Assembly (NCBI GenBank): GCA_035627615.1
Contig: DASPLL010000031.1
Coordinates: 85,722 to 149,721 of the forward strand
Source: BRH-c25 sp035627615
GTDB lineage: Bacteria; Bacillota; Clostridia; Lutisporales; Lutisporaceae
Reading direction: 5' to 3'
DNA: 64,000 bases
Shown one piece after another: positions 1 through 8,400 of the stretch. Within the stretch, counting starts at the first letter, position 1, and each line of letters begins with the position of its first letter. The notes beneath the pieces were generated by a model, which worked only from the letters and a program-made list of their open reading frames with translations, was not told where the DNA came from and did not search any database. Position numbers and translations under genes: made by a program.

Positions 1-978
1 GCTTATATGAAGCATAAGGCTATAACAGAACTGGCGGCAATATGCGATACAAACCTGGAAAAAGCGAAACAGCTGGCTGACAGATATGGCATCCCGAAGG
101 TGTACGAAAGCCATACCGAAATGCTTGAACAATGCAGTCTTGATGCGGTGAGTGTATGTGTGCCCAACAGGTTTCATGCCGCGGCTTCCATAGCTGCATT
201 GAATGCAGGCTGTCATGTGCTTTGTGAGAAGCCTCCCGCCATGAACTGCGAGGAAGCGCTGGCAATGTATGAAGCTTCAGAAAGGAATGGCAGGATATTA
301 TCCTTCAACTTTCACTACAGGCATGCAGAGGAGGTAAAGACCCTTAAGGAGCTTATAGATAAAGGTACCTTCGGGGATATTTATGCCGCCAGGGTTCAGG
401 CATTGAGAAGAAGAGGCATTCCCGGCTGGGGAAGCTTCATAAACAAGGAGCTGCAAGGCGGAGGACCGCTTATCGATATAGGTATTCATATGCTGGATAC
501 GGCCTTATATCTGATGGGCTTTCCAGAGCCGGACCATGTTTTCGCGGGAGCCCATCAGAGGATTGGAAACAGACCGGGTATAGGGCTGATGGGTGCCTGG
601 GACCATACCGGATTCACCGTGGAGGATTCACTGTTCGGCTTCATCCGTTTCAAAAATGGTGCGACCTTGAACCTTGAGACAGCCTTTGCCCTCAATATGA
701 AGGAAAAATCGGTCATGAACGTGCACCTGTTCAGAGAAAAAGCCGGAGCGGTATTGTTCCCACTCCAGTTATTTTCTGAATCGGATACTGCCCTTACAGA
801 CCAGGAGTTCCCTTATTTGAAGGAAACAGATAAATGGTATGAAAGCATTACGGATTTTATCAACAGTTGTGTATATGGCAGGCAGCCGCTGTATAAGGCC
901 CGGGAAAGCGTTGTTATCCAAAGGCTGATTGACGCTTTGTACAGATCCTCTGAGACCGGCCGGCCGGTGAAATGGTAG
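1..978 (+). CDS. Gfo/Idh/MocA-family NAD(P)-dependent oxidoreductase, 5' end missing
   Basis: The reading frame is open to the first base of the window (Ala-Tyr precede the first Met at position 7), so the true start and the N-terminal Rossmann glycine motif lie upstream. What remains shows the family pattern: an acidic residue after the second strand (AAICD), then CEKPPA, the usual EKP cofactor/catalytic motif, then GGGPLIDIGIHMLD, with the conserved Asp and His of the C-terminal domain. Such enzymes oxidise or reduce sugars or inositols. It directly precedes a GH65 phosphorylase, and the stop lies just before the next gene's ribosome binding site, so co-transcription is likely. The substrate cannot be read from the sequence. 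Confidence 0.88.
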   Translation, partial: AYMKHKAITELAAICDTNLEKAKQLADRYGIPKVYESHTEMLEQCSLDAVSVCVPNRFHAAASIAALNAGCHVLCEKPPAMNCEEALAMYEASERNGRILSFNFHYRHAEEVKTLKELIDKGTFGDIYAARVQALRRRGIPGWGSFINKELQGGGPLIDIGIHMLDTALYLMGFPEPDHVFAGAHQRIGNRPGIGLMGAWDHTGFTVEDSLFGFIRFKNGATLNLETAFALNMKEKSVMNVHLFREKAGAVLFPLQLFSESDTALTDQEFPYLKETDKWYESITDFINSCVYGRQPLYKARESVVIQRLIDALYRSSETGRPVKW

Positions 979-992
979 CGTGGGAGGACATT

Positions 993-3356
993 ATGCTGAA
1001 ATATGACAGAGGTATAGGGGAATACAAGGACTGGATATTGAGTGAGGATAAGTATGATTCCAGATATCAGAGCAAATGCGAAAGCATCATGGCTCTCGGC
1101 AATGGCTACCTTGGGGTGCGTTCCGCTCTGGAGGAGACCTATGTGGGGCAGACAAGGAATTTTTTTGTTGCCGGGACCTTCAACCGTTTTCATCCCAATG
1201 AGGTCACAGAGCTGCCGAACGCCGCGGATTTTACAGAGATGCAGATATATCTGGATTCTGAGTTGTTTACCATGGATACAGGCAAGGTAAAGGAATATGT
1301 GAGATACCTGAATCTGAAGGAGGCTGAGCTTACAAGGGAGGTCATGTGGGAGAGCCCGGAGGGCAGGGCATACAGGCTTGTATTCAGACGCTTTGTCTCC
1401 CTGGAGGATCTGCATCTGACTGCTTTTAAGCTGTCTGTCACTCCTATGAGTGAAGATGCCAGAATAAGGATCAGGACAGGAATAGACGGCAGGATGACCA
1501 ATTCAGGAAGCCAGCATTTCAGTGAAGGGGAGAAGCGGGTTTATGAAAAGAAAATAATGCAGCTTGTGCAGACAACAACAGAATCACAGATAGATTTTGT
1601 ATTAAATTGCGGCTGCAGTGTATATGAGGCTGATAATCCCGTCAAGGTGATTTCGGAAGCAGCTGAGTATGGGGTTGAACGCAGGAAGATATACGGGCTG
1701 TATGAATTTACTGCAAAAAAGGATGTGGGCATTACCTTTGAAAAGCTTGTTGCCGTTTTTACATCAAGGGACAGGGAATGTACAGAAGGGTACAGGCTTG
1801 AGAAGCTTAGGAAGAATTCACTTGAGCATCTGAAAAATATTATGACACTGGGTTATGATGAGCTATTTGCAAAAAGCAGGGATAAGTGGAGCAGATATTG
1901 GAATTCAGTCAACATAGAGGTGGTAAGCAGTAACAGCGAGGATATGCTGGCTGTGAGGTTTGCACAGTATCATCTGCTGATAGCTGCCCCTGTTCATGAC
2001 GACAGATTCAGCATCGGAGCAAAAGGGCTGACAGGAGAAGGCTACAAGGCGCATGTATTCTGGGATACAGAGATGTTCATGCTGCCGTATTTCCAGTACA
2101 ATCTGCCGGATATAGCCAGGCAACTGCTTTATTACAGATATAACAATCTGGAGGGGGCGCGGAAAAAAGCCAGACAGTATGGCTATGAAGGAGCCATGTA
2201 CCCATGGGAGGCTGCGTTCACAGGAGAGGAGGAAACTCCTGAATGGGCTGCGCTGAATGTTATAACAGGAAAGCCCACAAGGGTGTGGGCAGGAATAAAG
2301 GAACATCATATTACTGCGGATGTTGCTTATATGGTCTGGCAGTATTACCTTTCCGCAGGTGATTCTGAATTCATGGAGTACTGCGGGTATGAGATGATTT
2401 TTGAATGTGCATGGTTCTGGTGCAGCAGGATTTCCTGGAATGAAGGACAGGGGAGATATGAAATAATTGATGTCATAGGTCCTGATGAATATACCGAGCA
2501 TATCGACAATAATGCATACACCAACTATATAGCACATTATGTCATATCAACAGCACTGAAGCTGTTTGATATGCTGCATAGTGACCAGCCTGCACTTTTC
2601 CTGCGGCTGGATGAAAAGCTCAATTTGAGCAAGCGCTATGGCACATACCGGTTGGCAGCTGCCAGGCTGTATTTACCCAAAGCGGGCAGGGATGGCGTCA
2701 TACCGCAGGATGATACCTTTCTTGGCAAGAAGGAAATTGATATAAACAAATACAGGTATGACGATATCAAACAGAGCATACTGCTTGACTATTCAAGAAG
2801 ACAGATCGTTGACATGCAGGTGCTCAAGCAGGCTGATGTGGTCATGCTGCTCTGCACCCTGAGGAAGCTTTTTGATAAAGAGACGATAAAAGCCTCCTTC
2901 GAGTATTATGAGAAGCGGACCATCCATGACTCCTCCCTTAGCAGTGCGATACACAGCATAGCTGCCTGTTATTTTGACAATACAGTACGTGCTTACAGCT
3001 TCTTCAGGGATGCCTGCAATATCGACATGGGCCAGAACCCTGTATCCTCAAATACCGGCATACATGCAGCTGCGATGGGTGGAATCTGGATGGCAGCGGT
3101 AATGGGCTTCGGCGGACTTTTCAGCAATGAAGGTCAGCTGGAACTGAACCCTGTATTACCGGAGGAATGGGCTCGCCTTTGTTATGGCTTTTGCTGGCAT
3201 GGCCGGAGAATCCGGGTTGAGGCAGCAAGGGGCACTATTGTGATAACTTCTTCGAGCCATGGGGAAACCTGCCTTAAGGTGTATGGGCAGGAGTATAAGC
3301 TCAGAGACAGGCTTGTGATTGATATTGATAAGGAAGAGGTGCAGTATGGCAGCTGA
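993..3356 (+). CDS. GH65 family glycoside phosphorylase (maltose/trehalose/kojibiose phosphorylase type)
   Basis: About 787 residues, the usual GH65 phosphorylase length. Visible family landmarks are the central FWDTEMFMLP segment of the (alpha/alpha)6 barrel, GAMYPWEAAF, and GPDEYTEHIDNN near residue 495, where the Glu is the general acid. The C-terminal part has a small beta-sandwich-like tail. The enzyme would cleave an alpha-glucoside with inorganic phosphate, releasing beta-glucose 1-phosphate in the cytoplasm; no signal peptide is seen. I choose ATG 993 because GGGAGG at 982-987 precedes it by a good distance; an upstream in-frame ATG at 972 overlaps the previous gene and lacks such a site. 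The exact disaccharide is not decidable by eye. Confidence 0.9.
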   Translation: MLKYDRGIGEYKDWILSEDKYDSRYQSKCESIMALGNGYLGVRSALEETYVGQTRNFFVAGTFNRFHPNEVTELPNAADFTEMQIYLDSELFTMDTGKVKEYVRYLNLKEAELTREVMWESPEGRAYRLVFRRFVSLEDLHLTAFKLSVTPMSEDARIRIRTGIDGRMTNSGSQHFSEGEKRVYEKKIMQLVQTTTESQIDFVLNCGCSVYEADNPVKVISEAAEYGVERRKIYGLYEFTAKKDVGITFEKLVAVFTSRDRECTEGYRLEKLRKNSLEHLKNIMTLGYDELFAKSRDKWSRYWNSVNIEVVSSNSEDMLAVRFAQYHLLIAAPVHDDRFSIGAKGLTGEGYKAHVFWDTEMFMLPYFQYNLPDIARQLLYYRYNNLEGARKKARQYGYEGAMYPWEAAFTGEEETPEWAALNVITGKPTRVWAGIKEHHITADVAYMVWQYYLSAGDSEFMEYCGYEMIFECAWFWCSRISWNEGQGRYEIIDVIGPDEYTEHIDNNAYTNYIAHYVISTALKLFDMLHSDQPALFLRLDEKLNLSKRYGTYRLAAARLYLPKAGRDGVIPQDDTFLGKKEIDINKYRYDDIKQSILLDYSRRQIVDMQVLKQADVVMLLCTLRKLFDKETIKASFEYYEKRTIHDSSLSSAIHSIAACYFDNTVRAYSFFRDACNIDMGQNPVSSNTGIHAAAMGGIWMAAVMGFGGLFSNEGQLELNPVLPEEWARLCYGFCWHGRRIRVEAARGTIVITSSSHGETCLKVYGQEYKLRDRLVIDIDKEEVQYGS

Positions 3357-5049
3357 TATGGAGAAGACGGACAGGATTCATGTGCTTCTTGAAGTCCTGT
3401 ACGGGGACAGGGGTCAGGAAATATATAAGGATGTAGTAAAGCTGGTTGATAATTGGAGGCTGAAAGCGGCCCATACTGCCAAGAGGGGCTGGGTTAACGA
3501 AAATGATGTCATGATGATCACTTATGGCGATTCCATCGTTGACAGCGAAGCACCGCTTGTCACCCTGAAGAGGTTTGCAGACAGGTATCTCAGGGATACG
3601 ATAACGGCAATACATATACTACCAATGTATCCGGATACCTCTGACGACGGCTTTTCTATTGTGGATTATTACCGGATTAATAAGGAGCTGGGGACCTGGG
3701 AGGATGTAAGGAGCCTGGCAGAAGATTATGATATGATGTATGATGCGGTAGTTAACCACATATCAAAGTCCAGTGAATGGTTCAAGGGATTTCTTGAATG
3801 TGAGGGAAAGTATAAGGAGTATTTCATAGAAGCAGATCCAGAGGAGGATTACAGCGCGGTCGTCAGGCCGAGGGTGCTTCCGCTTCTCACCTGCTTTGAT
3901 ACCAGGGAAGGTAAGAAGCATGTCTGGACCACCTTCAGTGAAGACCAGATCGATTTGAATTTCAAATGTCCCGATCTATTACTTGAGGTCCTGGATGTGT
4001 TGCTATACTACGCATATAAGGGTTCACGCTTTATCAGGCTGGATGCCATAGGCTTCGCATGGAAGGCTATCGGCACCTCCTGTATGCATCTGGAGCAGAC
4101 CCATGCCATTGTTAAATTAATGCGCGCCGTGCTGGAGGCTGTTTTTCCGGGTACTATGCTGATCACGGAAACCAATGTACCACATAAGGACAATATAAGC
4201 TACTTTGGAAACGGCTCTGATGAGGCGCATATGGTATATCAGTTCCCGCTGCCTCCATTGGTGCTATTCTCGTTCATTACCGGAAATGCCGTAAAAATGG
4301 GCAGCTGGGCCAAAGCTTTGGAAGCTGTTCCCTTGGCGCCCGGAACTTCATATTTCAACTTTCTGGCCTCCCATGACGGTATCGGGATAAGGCCTACAGA
4401 GGGGATACTGACTGAAGATGAAAGAGCCTTGATGGTTGAGACAGTGATAAGACACGGAGGCAGAGTCAGTCTCAAGCTGAACAGTGATGGTTCGGAAGCT
4501 CCTTATGAACTGAACATCAACTATATGGATGCATTGACGGATCCAGGCTCCGCAGACAACAGGATAAGGGCGGACAAATTCCTGGCAGCCCAATCAATAC
4601 TGCTGTCGGTAGCCGGTGTACCGGGGATATATATACACAGCCTGCTGGGCTCGCAGAACTGGTATGACGGCGTAGAGCAGTCAGGGATCAACAGGAGGAT
4701 AAACAGGGAAAAGCTGAGCTATGGGAAGCTGTGCCGGGAGCTTGAGGACAGCGGGAGTATAAGGAGCATGGTCTTTAGTGACTTTTCAAGGCTTATCAGG
4801 CTGAGAAGGCAGCAGAAGGCATTTTCTCCGGATGCGGAGCAGAGGGTGCTGTTCCTGGATGAAAGGGCCTTCTCCTTCATAAGGCACAATAAGCACGCCG
4901 ATGACAGAATACTTGTCATAGTTAACGTTTCAGATCAGGAATATGATATTGAATATGAATGCTGTGGAACAGACATTGTATCGGGGGAAAAAATCAGCCG
5001 CAGCAGTATTCATATGACAGCATACCAGATAAGATGGATAGAGCATTGA
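3346..5049 (+). CDS. GH13 sucrose-phosphorylase-like glycoside phosphorylase
   Basis: About 567 residues with the GH13 barrel motifs in order: DAVVNH, RLDAIGFAWK with the nucleophile Asp near residue 232, LITETN with the acid/base Glu near 274, and FLASHDGIG with the stabilising Asp near 344. The spacing and HDGIG/RPTEG context resemble subfamily 18, which includes sucrose, sucrose-6'-phosphate, glucosylglycerol and glucosylglycerate phosphorylases. It would release alpha-glucose 1-phosphate. ATG 3346 follows AGGAAGAGG and overlaps the GH65 gene end by 11 bases, so translation is probably coupled. Having a GH65 (beta-Glc1P) and a GH13 (alpha-Glc1P) phosphorylase side by side suggests sequential breakdown of a compound glucoside; that is inference. 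Confidence 0.86.
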   Translation: MAADMEKTDRIHVLLEVLYGDRGQEIYKDVVKLVDNWRLKAAHTAKRGWVNENDVMMITYGDSIVDSEAPLVTLKRFADRYLRDTITAIHILPMYPDTSDDGFSIVDYYRINKELGTWEDVRSLAEDYDMMYDAVVNHISKSSEWFKGFLECEGKYKEYFIEADPEEDYSAVVRPRVLPLLTCFDTREGKKHVWTTFSEDQIDLNFKCPDLLLEVLDVLLYYAYKGSRFIRLDAIGFAWKAIGTSCMHLEQTHAIVKLMRAVLEAVFPGTMLITETNVPHKDNISYFGNGSDEAHMVYQFPLPPLVLFSFITGNAVKMGSWAKALEAVPLAPGTSYFNFLASHDGIGIRPTEGILTEDERALMVETVIRHGGRVSLKLNSDGSEAPYELNINYMDALTDPGSADNRIRADKFLAAQSILLSVAGVPGIYIHSLLGSQNWYDGVEQSGINRRINREKLSYGKLCRELEDSGSIRSMVFSDFSRLIRLRRQQKAFSPDAEQRVLFLDERAFSFIRHNKHADDRILVIVNVSDQEYDIEYECCGTDIVSGEKISRSSIHMTAYQIRWIEH

Positions 5050-5097
5050 AAAAGTCCTGCAGATAAAAATCAGAGTCTGCAGGACTTTTTCGGTTTT
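5049..5097 (+). terminator. Rho-independent terminator of the carbohydrate operon
   Basis: A perfect 15-bp stem (5049-5063 with 5076-5090) and a 12-base loop, ending in T-rich sequence. The stem begins inside the stop codon of the GH13 gene and separates it from the GTPase operon. Confidence 0.9.
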
Positions 5098-5133
5098 TGT
5101 GTTAAAGCTGTAGAAGAATGTCGAATTCTAATA

Positions 5134-5139
5134 TATAAT
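5134..5139 (+). promoter_or_regulatory. Possible -10 element for the GTPase operon
   Basis: TATAAT lies 79 bases before the first GTPase start, in the only gap upstream of the seven-gene operon after the terminator. The expected -35 position has no good TTGACA match. A 6-bp inverted repeat (TTGGTG at 5141-5146, CACCAA at 5161-5166) lies just downstream and could be an operator. Confidence 0.3.
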
Positions 5140-5217
5140 ATTGGTGTATGTGTAAAAACGCACCAAATAAATTCATATCAATATGGTCTGAGTATTATCT
5201 TTTGGGAGGGGTTGTCT

Positions 5218-6828
5218 ATGAATGAAAGCAACAGGCTGAACTATACTGAAACCATTAAGGGATTAATTGCTGAATTTCTTAGTATTGTTGAAGAAACCGG
5301 GCTGCTGCCGGTGGATCAACAGAAGGCACTGGTGGAGCAGAACATCTTATCCCTGTTAAGTACAAGTAAGCCAAGAATTATGCTGTGTGGGGTCTATAAT
5401 GCAGGTAAGAGCACACTGCTTAATGCATTGTACGGATCAGAAGTAGCTGCTATGGCGGACAAGCCGGAGACTGCGATTGTTACCGAATATGAGAAGGAAA
5501 ACTATGTGTTGATTGATACTCCAGGCGTTAATGCACCGATTGAACATGAAAGGATCACCCATGAATATATCAAGCTCTGTCATGTTGTGTTCTTCGTAAT
5601 CAGTAACAAAGGCATGTTTGAGGATAGAAAAAACTATGAAGAGATGCTGAACATAATCAATTGCGGCAAAGAGCTTATTATTATACTCAATAATAAATCC
5701 GGTGAATATGATAACGAAAACCATCCTGAGGTTGTTGCCATAAAAAGAAAGTTGATCGGGAACCTGGCGAAGTATAGTCAGAACAAGGCTATTTCGGATA
5801 TGTACAGTGTATTGTTCGTAAATGCCAGAAGAGCACTTAAGGGGATAGTCGAAAAAAAACCCGCACTTTATGAAAAAAGCAATATACAGTCAGTTCAGAG
5901 AAAAATAGATAGCATACTGCAGGAACTGGATGCTTATAAAATGTTAAGGACTCCGGTTTTGAACTTCAAGAATCTCCTTAATGAATTTGAAAAGGTGCTT
6001 ATAGCAGAAGCGTTAAAGCTTAGTGATAAAAATTACGACAAGGAAATTGGCATTATTGATCTTAAGAGAAACAGCATTGTTGAAGAGGTCAGGTTAAAGG
6101 TCAGGCAGACGGTTGTAAGCTCTGAGGATGACCTGGTAACTGAATTGCTGAATGGCAGTGAGGATGCTTTCAATAAAGTGGCAGATACGATCCAGAACAA
6201 TCTGAATGGATTGTATGACTCGAGAATGCGTGAAATCAGAAGCTTTATAAACACTAACTTTCAAGAACTGGATATTATCCTTGATGATAATTTCAACGTG
6301 AGCTTGAAGGATTATAAAACAGAATTCAGCGCTCCTTCCCAGCCGCATATCAGTATAAACTATAATCCTAAAGTACCTGAAAGCAAAAGGGGAAGCGGCC
6401 AGTTTTCCTGCCCGAATGGTACTGCGCAAATGTTTCAAGGCTCCCTATCCCAGGGCAGTGATGGAGGGAATGTTTCAGGCATAATCAAATTCTTGAAAAA
6501 TCTATTCAAGGATAAAGAGAAGGAGCGCTATGAACAGCTTTTACGTGAAGCTGAAGCCAGGAATGAGTACATGCTCAGTGTTGCCCTTGAACAGTCAAGA
6601 ATAAGACAGGAAACACGCACTGCAGTAAAAAGTACTTTATATGATATACAATGTGTTTTTGTACAGGAAATGGTTTCTGCAATCGGAGAAAAGTTTGACA
6701 GTATCGTAAATCAGCTGACACAAAGAATTTCAGGCAATAATGAGGAGTACAGGCATTTATCCGATATTCTGGGCAGGATCGGTGCAATAAAGAACACTCT
6801 TGATAAAATTTCAAACAGTGCCCTGTAA
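5218..6828 (+). CDS. Dynamin-like GTPase 1 of the GTPase/radical-SAM operon
   Basis: 536 residues. A helical N-terminus of about 55 residues is followed by a P-loop GVYNAGKST (near 58-66), a conserved Thr-containing switch, DTPG near 100-103, and a weak G4 motif (NNKSG). A long alpha-helical, partly coiled-coil C-terminal half lacks a clear membrane-spanning segment. This is the architecture of bacterial dynamin-like proteins, which assemble on membranes and remodel them on GTP hydrolysis; no precise subfamily is recognised. ATG 5218 follows GGGAGGGG at 5204-5211; the TTG at 5212 is too close to that site. It is first in an operon with two other, dissimilar GTPases. A short Gly/Ser-rich stretch near residues 395-425 looks like a linker before the last coiled coil. 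Confidence 0.8.
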   Translation: MNESNRLNYTETIKGLIAEFLSIVEETGLLPVDQQKALVEQNILSLLSTSKPRIMLCGVYNAGKSTLLNALYGSEVAAMADKPETAIVTEYEKENYVLIDTPGVNAPIEHERITHEYIKLCHVVFFVISNKGMFEDRKNYEEMLNIINCGKELIIILNNKSGEYDNENHPEVVAIKRKLIGNLAKYSQNKAISDMYSVLFVNARRALKGIVEKKPALYEKSNIQSVQRKIDSILQELDAYKMLRTPVLNFKNLLNEFEKVLIAEALKLSDKNYDKEIGIIDLKRNSIVEEVRLKVRQTVVSSEDDLVTELLNGSEDAFNKVADTIQNNLNGLYDSRMREIRSFINTNFQELDIILDDNFNVSLKDYKTEFSAPSQPHISINYNPKVPESKRGSGQFSCPNGTAQMFQGSLSQGSDGGNVSGIIKFLKNLFKDKEKERYEQLLREAEARNEYMLSVALEQSRIRQETRTAVKSTLYDIQCVFVQEMVSAIGEKFDSIVNQLTQRISGNNEEYRHLSDILGRIGAIKNTLDKISNSAL

Positions 6829-6842
6829 TCGGAGGTAACAAC

Positions 6843-7856
6843 ATGACAGACAGGCAAAGTCAAATAATCAGCTTTATAAATGTCCTTAACAATATGAGCA
6901 GTACGGAATATTCCAAGAAAGCGGAAGCGGTTGCAGGAAAGCGGAAGACTATGGACAGAATATCAGATGGATTCATAGATAAGCTTAAGGCGTTTTGTGA
7001 TAATGAGCAGCTGCTGATGTGGCAGTCTTTGAAAAAGCGCCTGAAGACAGCTGAAAAAAACAGAATTGCAAATACAGGTCTTGTAAGCTCGGGAAAAAGC
7101 AGTTTGTTCAACACCTTGTTGAACTCAGTCGATGAAGAGCGTTTTCCTACCGGAGCATCCAGGAAGACTCTTATTGAAGATGAAGAGTTATTTACCGATA
7201 ATATTTTTTTAGTGGACACACCGGGGATAGATGTGAGGGAAGAAGATGACGAGAAGGCTTTTAAGGCAGTTATGTCTTCAGATATCATACTGGTAGTTCA
7301 CAATATCAAGCTGGGAGCTCTCCAAAGGGAGGAATACAACTGGATCAAAAAAATATGCAGTACCATGGCTTCACGGGAAGAGATCGCCGCAAGGCTGGTT
7401 GTTGCAGTCAGCTGGATCGATGAAAGGGACAAAGAGGAAGATTATCAGGCCGCTATAGATGAGACAAAGGAAATGCTGTTTGAAATATGCAATATGGAAG
7501 TAGAAATGTTTTGTGTCTCTGCAAAAAGATACCTGACGGGATTAAAAAAGCAGAACCAGGTATTGATTGAAAAAAGCAATATCCCGGCCTTGAGAGAAAG
7601 GCTTATAGAAAAGGCAAAAGAATACAGTGAGAAAAAGCAATGCTTGATGGACGAGGAACTGGCCAATATTGCAGAGCTGACTGAAGAAACACTTCTGGAG
7701 CGCAGAGCAGTATTAATGAAACATGTAAAAGCTGTAGAAGAGCGTGTCAGCAAAGGGTTCCTTTCCAGGACAAAGACCTGGAACAGCCTGATGAGAAATT
7801 TGAGACAGAAGTTAAAACGCGTAGAGTCACTGAAAAGTGAATATAGAAATATATGA
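6843..7856 (+). CDS. Dynamin-like small GTPase 2 of the GTPase/radical-SAM operon
   Basis: 337 residues. An N-terminal helical segment is followed by P-loop GLVSSGKSS (near 79-87), a G2 Thr in a short switch, LVDTPGID near 123-130, a WIDERD segment where NKxD is expected, and CVSAKRY as the SAK-like G5. The last 80 residues are basic and helical. It lacks the long effector region of the first and third GTPases, so it may be a partner subunit rather than a membrane-remodelling machine by itself; paired unequal dynamin-like proteins are known in bacteria. It starts 14 bases after GTPase 1, with GGAGG just upstream. The departure from NKxD at G4 leaves nucleotide specificity open. Confidence 0.75.
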   Translation: MTDRQSQIISFINVLNNMSSTEYSKKAEAVAGKRKTMDRISDGFIDKLKAFCDNEQLLMWQSLKKRLKTAEKNRIANTGLVSSGKSSLFNTLLNSVDEERFPTGASRKTLIEDEELFTDNIFLVDTPGIDVREEDDEKAFKAVMSSDIILVVHNIKLGALQREEYNWIKKICSTMASREEIAARLVVAVSWIDERDKEEDYQAAIDETKEMLFEICNMEVEMFCVSAKRYLTGLKKQNQVLIEKSNIPALRERLIEKAKEYSEKKQCLMDEELANIAELTEETLLERRAVLMKHVKAVEERVSKGFLSRTKTWNSLMRNLRQKLKRVESLKSEYRNI

Positions 7857-7871
7857 TTATGAGGTGTGGAT

Positions 7872-8384
7872 ATGCCAATAGTAGTTGCAGTTGGAGGCAT
7901 CATCGGGGGAGCTGTAGTTGGCGGGGCTACCTATAAGAATTACAGTGATTACTCCGATTATAGCGATTATAGCAATTATAGTAACTATTCGGATTATGCG
8001 GAAAGACAGGCCAGAAGGCGTCAGGAAAAGAAGCGTGAGATAAAGGAAGCGGAAAAGGAGTTGGAAAACTTCCTTAATGAAGATGTGAAGAGATTTATTG
8101 AACGCGAAAACATAAATGTGAATATTCCGGAATTAAAAACGGGGGATAACAGCTCTGCACTGTCCAGTTCAAATATCCGCAGCATATTTGGGGTGATATT
8201 GGAAAAAGGGGTTCTAGAATGTGACGTGAACGAAATTGCTTTAGAGAAGATGGACAGCCGGGTCACAGAATGTATTGAGCAGCAAATGGGGGATGCGATT
8301 GAAAAAGGAGCATCTGATATAAAAACTGAGATAAAAGCTATTGATCAACTTCTGTCGAAGATAAAGAAAATAAAGAAAACATAG
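7872..8384 (+). CDS. Small protein with hydrophobic Gly-rich N-terminus and Tyr-x-Asp/Asn repeat array
   Basis: 170 residues, no family recognised. Residues 3-19 are hydrophobic and glycine-rich and could insert into or lie on the membrane. Residues 21-41 are seven uninterrupted triplets Tyr-x-Asn/Asp: YKN, YSD three times, YSN twice, YSD. Then follow a very basic stretch (ARRRQEKKRE), a charged helix, and a helical C-terminus ending in Lys repeats. ATG 7872 follows GAGGTG at 7861-7866; a GTG at 7866 overlaps that site. The gene sits between GTPase 2 and GTPase 3, with 15- and 16-base gaps, upstream of a SPASM radical SAM enzyme. The triplets fit the aromatic-x-Asp/Asn pattern cross-linked by cyclophane-forming radical SAM enzymes; whether this protein is a substrate is inference. 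Confidence 0.8.
   Translation: MPIVVAVGGIIGGAVVGGATYKNYSDYSDYSDYSNYSNYSDYAERQARRRQEKKREIKEAEKELENFLNEDVKRFIERENINVNIPELKTGDNSSALSSSNIRSIFGVILEKGVLECDVNEIALEKMDSRVTECIEQQMGDAIEKGASDIKTEIKAIDQLLSKIKKIKKT
7932..7994 (+). repeat. Seven-unit Tyr-x-Asp/Asn coding repeat
   Basis: Seven 9-base units encode the Tyr-x-Asn/Asp array. Codons differ between units: Tyr uses TAC and TAT, Asp GAT, Asn AAT and AAC, and Ser uses AGT, TCC, AGC and TCG, thus both serine codon families. This points to selection on the amino acids rather than fresh slippage of a DNA repeat. Confidence 0.9.
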
Positions 8385-8400
8385 GCTGGAGGTAAGTAGG

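Noticed and set aside
7932..7994. CRISPR-like or microsatellite repeat
   Set aside because: The units are 9 bases, contiguous, differ by synonymous changes and lie in frame inside a gene.
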